A DNA stretch of 64,000 nucleotides from positions 53,747,501 through 53,811,500 of the forward strand of contig CP136890.1 in assembly GCA_034359265.1 (NCBI GenBank), written 5' to 3'. This document shows, piece after piece, positions 59,805 to 64,000 of this stretch. Origin of the DNA: Canna indica (Eukaryota > Streptophyta > Magnoliopsida > Zingiberales > Cannaceae). The notes beneath the pieces are model-generated. The model did not search any database and was not told where the DNA came from. It saw only the letters and a program-made list of their open reading frames with translations. The stretch's first letter is position 1. The number at the start of each line of letters is the position of its first letter. The translations under genes were made by a program, and so were the position numbers.

Positions 59805-59904
59805 AAGTTGGACAAGTTTTTGACAAATTTTGAAACAAATCCTTTGAAAAGATTGAAACTTTGTATCCAACAACCTTGCTTCAATTAAAGCTAAATATAG
59901 TAAA

Positions 59905-59908
<4 letters not shown>

Positions 59909-59944
<36 letters not shown>
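59909..59944. repeat. (AT)n microsatellite
   Basis: About 36 bp of AT repeats just downstream of the Copia element. Confidence 0.95.
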
Positions 59945-59945
<1 letters not shown>

Positions 59946-60689
59946 GATATAAATTAGTCAAAATAAATCCAAATTATTTAATTTAATTAGAATAGCTTTA
60001 TTACTTATTTGATCTAAGTTATTATAATCTATATAAAACATAATTGTATTTCTTTAGAAGACGTTTAGTATGCATCAATCTATCCGCATTATCAGTAATG
60101 TGACTTTTAAATTTATCGGGTTCACACATTATCATATTTGGTTCTGGTTCAAATACTTTATCGATAATCCAGATTTTCTCGTTAATTAATATTACCATCA
60201 AAGTGGTTATGTGGATAACTTTCATGAGAGGTGGGTATATGGATTATCATTCAAGGGTAATTCTAAATTTTGATATTATCTTTCTTTTTCATATATTCTT
60301 CTTTATGCAAGACATCATCAAATTGTATACAAATTTTTTTTGATAATTTTTTGTGAAGTCAAAAAATATAAAATTAAATTAACATCTATGTAGAATTAAA
60401 TTAAACATGCCAAATATACCAAATAAAATAATATTATATTATCATTAAATTGAAGATGATAATTTATCTTATGATAATATAGGTTATTAATTATAATATT
60501 ACCAAGTAATGTACGAAATTCAACTTGATTTCAAGGTAAGTTTTTGAACTCAACCGTATTTAGATAGGATGTAAGCCCAAGTTTGTTTAGCTAATTGAAT
60601 GAGCTAAGATTGACCAAACTCAAGCTTGAACTAGAAATTTAAATAAGTAGACATTGAGCTCAAGCTTGAGTTCAACCAATTTGACTCTA
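59945..60689. other. AT-rich DNA
   Basis: No gene recognised. A weak inverted pair AACTCAAGCTTGAACT / AGCTCAAGCTTGAGTT lies at 60619-60675. Confidence 0.4.
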
Positions 60690-61116
60690 TTAGGAGGTAA
60701 TCTAGTCGACAACGTCTGCCCTGAGATGCTTCACCGTGACCAACCAACCCTAATACACCTGATCGAACTTGCCCTTCCTTAGCATGTTGCGGCCACTAAA
60801 ATCCTCTGTCACCGCCCACAAATCTCCCAACATGAACGCTGCAGGTTCCCAACCCCACCACCATCGTCCCCTCCTCAGGGAGGGATGTTGACGAAACAGT
60901 ACAAAAGGCAGTCATCAATACCAAAATGCCTCGGTTAAGTTAATTTTGTAGTTGCGAGCAAGATAATGGAGCAGTCACCACCGAGGCCGAGAATCCATCG
61001 ATCTTTCCTTCTCTTTCTACGATAGAGAAATATCAACAGGACAACGAGGAGCAAGATTGATGAGCTGGCAAGAGTGGCGCCCATGGCAATCGCTAGTTTC
61101 TTGGCCTTCAATCATT
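60690..61116 (-). pseudogene. LRR receptor-like kinase fragment (membrane helix and kinase start)
   Basis: The minus strand begins after an acceptor-like TTATTTCAG. It gives a membrane segment L-L-L-V-V-L-L-I-F-L-Y followed by R-R-K-R-R-K. After frame shifts come P-E-E-G-T-M-V-V, then G-R-N-M-L-R-K-G-K-F-D-Q-V-Y, a stop, and V-T-V-K-H-L-R. The last pieces match the glycine-rich loop and the V-K-R-L-R-D strand of atypical LRR-RLK subfamily III kinases. Several stops and frameshifts; the LRR part and the rest of the kinase are missing. Confidence 0.6.
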
Positions 61117-61178
61117 CTGAAATAATAAAATCCCACCGATAAAAATATTGGCGATAGATAGAGGGATGAATGGATCAA

Positions 61179-61436
61179 TTATTCTGAGCTGATGAATCTA
61201 GGATGAATGGAAGGGAGCTGGAAACGAAGCAGAAGAAGACAAAAGAAAGGAGAATACAGGAAGGAGAAAAGCATGTAGGTCTTGTCGACAGCGCTGTCCC
61301 CTATTGTGACACACTTTATAAACCACGATGCGCTGATCTCATCCTTTCTTACCCCTTCAAGCACAACGTAGAACACTAAAAGGAGGAAAGGAGAAAAATA
61401 GAGAAGCTTTTTCTCCCTCCTCTCTTTCACCCCCAT
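61179..61436 (-). pseudogene. ROP/RAC small GTPase first-exon fragment
   Basis: Contains S-A-S-W-F-I-K-C-V-T-I-G-D-S-A-V-D-K-T-Y-M-L, which aligns with the conserved start of plant ROP GTPases (P-loop G-D-G-A-V-G-K-T). Two P-loop Gly residues are changed to Ser and Asp, which would destroy GTP binding. Similarity fades after about 40 codons. Same strand as, and next to, the receptor-kinase fragment. Confidence 0.65.
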
Positions 61437-61463
61437 CAGCTGCTACCCCCCATTGTTTCAGGT

Positions 61464-61646
61464 ATGCCTTCGCATCCCCCATCTAGCAGCCAAGTCGAAG
61501 ACTGTCATTTATGTCAAGAAGCAACCAGAAAACGAAACACTATTCCCAACCCAAGCCAGGAACAAGAGGAAATCTACAAAAAGAGGATCTCTTTTCCTTG
61601 TGGTAATTATATCGTTAAAATAGTTAATCATATTATTCCAAATTAA
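61464..61646 (+). other. Unidentified 60-codon open frame after an acceptor-like site
   Basis: Preceded by CCATTGTTTCAG. Encodes a Ser/Gln-rich start, a C-x2-C pair and a basic middle. I do not recognise it. It could be a third captured gene fragment or chance. Confidence 0.25.
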
Positions 61647-61699
61647 AACATAGCTAAACTTACCAAACCAAGCATGAGAATATTACTTCAGACACTACT

Positions 61700-64000
61700 A
61701 GGATTTCTTCTATCAACATACCAGGCTAGATTCTCCCTGGGCACGTGCTCCATATATATACCTTCTCATTAAGATCACCATGGAATGCAATGAGGAGCCC
61801 AACTAGATATGATAGCCAAGGTGAGGAGGAAAAGTACCGAAGCCATCTTAACTATAGGAGAAAAAGTGTCTATGTATCTTATGCCATAAATTTGATTCTA
61901 GCCCTTTACTACTAGCTTGGCCTTCTATCAACTTAACTATCAAATGATGTCTTTACAATATAAATTCATTTACAGTCCCTAGTGGATTTTTCCGGGAGGA
62001 AGAGGAACTAACAAGTTTTATTATCATGAAGAGGAGACATCTCCTTGATCATAGCCTATTACCACCCCACATGTGAAAGAACCTCTAAAAGAATTATGGA
62101 ATCCCAAAAGAGGATAAGGAGAAAATAAAGTGATAATAGTTTTGTGAAAAAAAGTAGAATAAATAGTATTATGTGAAATAGGGTGAGAGGTGGTATATTG
62201 GCGAGTACCCTCCTTGAGAGAAACAAAAGATTAGCGGAATCAAGAGGAGCAATTGTGACATGCGTGGGCCTCGGTTGATTGCTATAAACCTATAATGGCG
62301 ATCGGAGGATTTGCAGGAATAAACAAAGATACAAGAGTAGGTTGAACTTTATTAATGAACTTAGGTGTGGAGAATTGACTACGGAAGAATTGAGTAGACG
62401 TACTCTAAGAAAGACACATTGGCTAAAATGAAAAAAACAATGTAACTTAAGGGAGTAGCAATAATACCCTTGTTGAATGCGACAGTATACAAGAAAGACA
62501 CACCATATGACACTTAGTGTTAACTTGTGTCTACCAGGAGATAGGAGGCAAAGCAAGCAAGTGCAAACAAACACTCGAGGTGGAAGACTATAAAAAGCAT
62601 CATGTGCAAAAGTGATAGAAAAAAGGATTTGGTCATGCAAAACAAAAAAAAAACATTTGGTTTATCATGTAGCAAACATGAGAACTCCATTATCCCAAAA
62701 ATGGAGGGGAACATCCATACGAAGTAACAGGGTAAATGCTTATTTTTCTAGATATTCTTTGGCAATCCAATTTTGTTGAGGTGTATGGGGACATGATGAC
62801 TAATAGAGAACACTTTAACAAGCCAAGAAGGACTGAAAGGTACTTGAGAACTATTCTTTGGCATTGTCACTTTTAGATCGTGAATAGAAAGACTAAATTA
62901 GGCTTTGATAAAAGCAAAGAAAGCATAGAAAATAGTAAATAATTCAAAGCATTCCTTTAATAAGAAAAGACATGCCATTATGGAATAATCATCGATGGAA
63001 GTTATGAAATACTATACTCCATTTTTTATAAGACACAACTAGGACCTCAAATATCAAAATGGATTAAGGAAAAATGTGTATAAGAATTGTGGCTCTATTG
63101 GGAAACGAAACCCTAGAACTAGTTAACAAAATTGGCACTCAAGGCTCTGATGATCAAAAAGGGAAGCAACCATCTTTTAATGATTTTGGGATGAGGATGT
63201 CTCAAACAGTTATAAGAGGGAAAGATTCAGCCACTAAAGTGGAAGATGAGGTCATGAGAAGCTCGTACAATCCTTCAGACTCATACTATGTGTTAATCAC
63301 CTTTTCAGTTAGTCATTTATAGGAACCAAATTAGAGGTAAATCTGATTGAGCAGTTCAATAACTTAAGTTTACTCTAATAAGTTTAAAGGAAACATAAAT
63401 ATAAAACATTGATGGCAGGGATAACAAAGTATAGGTGTAACAATGCCAATACTCTTGATTGACGAGAGAGAGCCAATAGCCAAAGTAATAATAGTGAGAT
63501 GCGAGGGAGCTGAAGGGGAGAGAAAGCACATGTTACTAGACATCCTTAAAGGCTCCATAATTCAAAATCAGAAGACTAGGCCTAGAGGTGTGCATTAGAC
63601 AAGTAGCGTACCATTGTGTGCAAAAGAAATTGCAAGCTAAGGAGTAGAAGTTTGAGCATACTTAAATTAGGAGTGTGGCAAAAATGCTCACATTAGGCAT
63701 GTTGCCCAAAGAGTGTTGAGTGCCTAAGCTGCTCTCTCAAGAAGGCTGAAAAGGCTGATCCTAAAGGATATCCATATAAAGTGTTGCAAATATCTTTGAT
63801 ATGTTCAAACTTGTCGTACAAAGAACATTTAGGATGTCCATGCCCTGCACCACGGCTACCACCACAACTACCTCCTCAACCATGGTTATCTACACCACGG
63901 CCTCCCCTAACATAGGGGTAGGCTACACCACAAGGGCATAAGGATCAACAACCAGCACCGGTGAAGCAAATAGTGGATGTAGAGGCACGTATCGTCCTCA
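61700..64000 (-). mobile_element. Degenerate Copia element, gag to RT
   Basis: Minus-strand pieces in the expected order from right to left: a zinc-knuckle trace at 63770-63845 (H-P-K-C-S-L-Y-D-K-F-E-H-I-K-D-I-C), protease at 63370-63558, integrase at 62540-63010 (F-I-D-D-Y-S, then H-V-P-I-H-L-N-K, where H-x-P-Y-T-P-Q-Q-N is expected), and RT at 61740-61960 (I-D-T-F-S-P-I-V-K-M-A-S-V). Every domain is broken. The element extends past the window end. Confidence 0.75.
63370..63558 (-). pseudogene. Copia protease fragment
   Basis: Gives H-M-like spacing after a lost D-S-G-A-T-D (now E-P-L-R-M-S-S), then L-A-I-G-S-L-S-S-I-K-S-I-G-I-V and F-P-L-N-L-L, the usual tail of the Copia protease. The catalytic site is not recognisable. 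Confidence 0.65.

Noticed and set aside
63074..63322. 82-codon + strand frame in the Copia relic
   Set aside because: No recognised domain; it lies opposite the stretch between protease and integrase of a minus-strand element. A small inserted fragment is possible but unsupported.

Overview
The window is plant nuclear DNA. It holds one ordinary gene, the 5' two thirds of a vacuolar Na+/H+ (cation/H+) antiporter of the NHX class, with 10 exons between 46679 and 51098 on the + strand. Nearly everything else is nested and decayed transposable elements. The NHX exon structure, plant Copia and Ty3 elements primed by initiator Met-tRNA, MuDR-like, hAT and PIF-like elements, and CCCTAAA telomere-type runs all indicate an angiosperm. 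The species cannot be named from the sequence.

Layout. 1-2282: gag, primer site and 5' LTR of a minus-strand SIRE/Maximus-like Copia element. 2283-3500: L1-type LINE fragment. 3505-8550: remains of a second Copia element (LTR, primer site, gag), holding a 2.9 kb solo Ty3 LTR (type D) and followed by a decayed SIRE-like LTR. 8605-16009: an LTR fragment, a second type D solo LTR inside an 89-bp direct repeat, and a type C solo LTR inside a telomere-like tract. 16010-19965: a Tekay/Del-like Ty3 element with 5' LTR (type A), primer site, shortened gag, protease and the very start of RT. 19966-22240: AT-rich DNA with microsatellites.

22241-24210: SIRE-like LTR fragment carrying a hAT-like element, then unannotated DNA. 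24215-41420: best read as one old MuDR-like element. A GRF zinc-finger gene lies at the left on +, and a mutator transposase gene covers the right on -, running convergently. It is cut apart by a 1.4 kb Copia solo LTR, type B and type A solo LTRs, a three-part LTR mosaic (29934-33380), a PIF-like element and a Copia LTR nested inside the type A LTR. 41421-46050: AT-rich DNA with a MITE, a decayed LTR, a hAT-like element and a MULE-type foldback element holding another insertion.

46051-51098: NHX promoter, leader and exons. 51099-64000: either an intron of NHX stretched by a hAT-like element, a MITE split by a solo LTR, a second MITE copy, a full-length but dead Copia element, receptor-kinase and ROP-GTPase gene fragments and another Copia relic, or the point where the gene was cut off. 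The last about 200 codons of NHX are not recognisable in the window.

Main novelty candidate. Solo LTRs of four otherwise different Ty3 types (A, B, C, D) share one layout: a GC-rich leader, a near-consensus splice donor (GTGAGTGGTT-like), 1.3-2.3 kb filled with hairpin-forming repeats, then a GAGTTC/GAACTC stem-loop, a T-rich tract and a CAG acceptor close to the LTR end. This looks like an intron housed inside the LTR. In type D the repeat units show paired compensatory changes in their stems.
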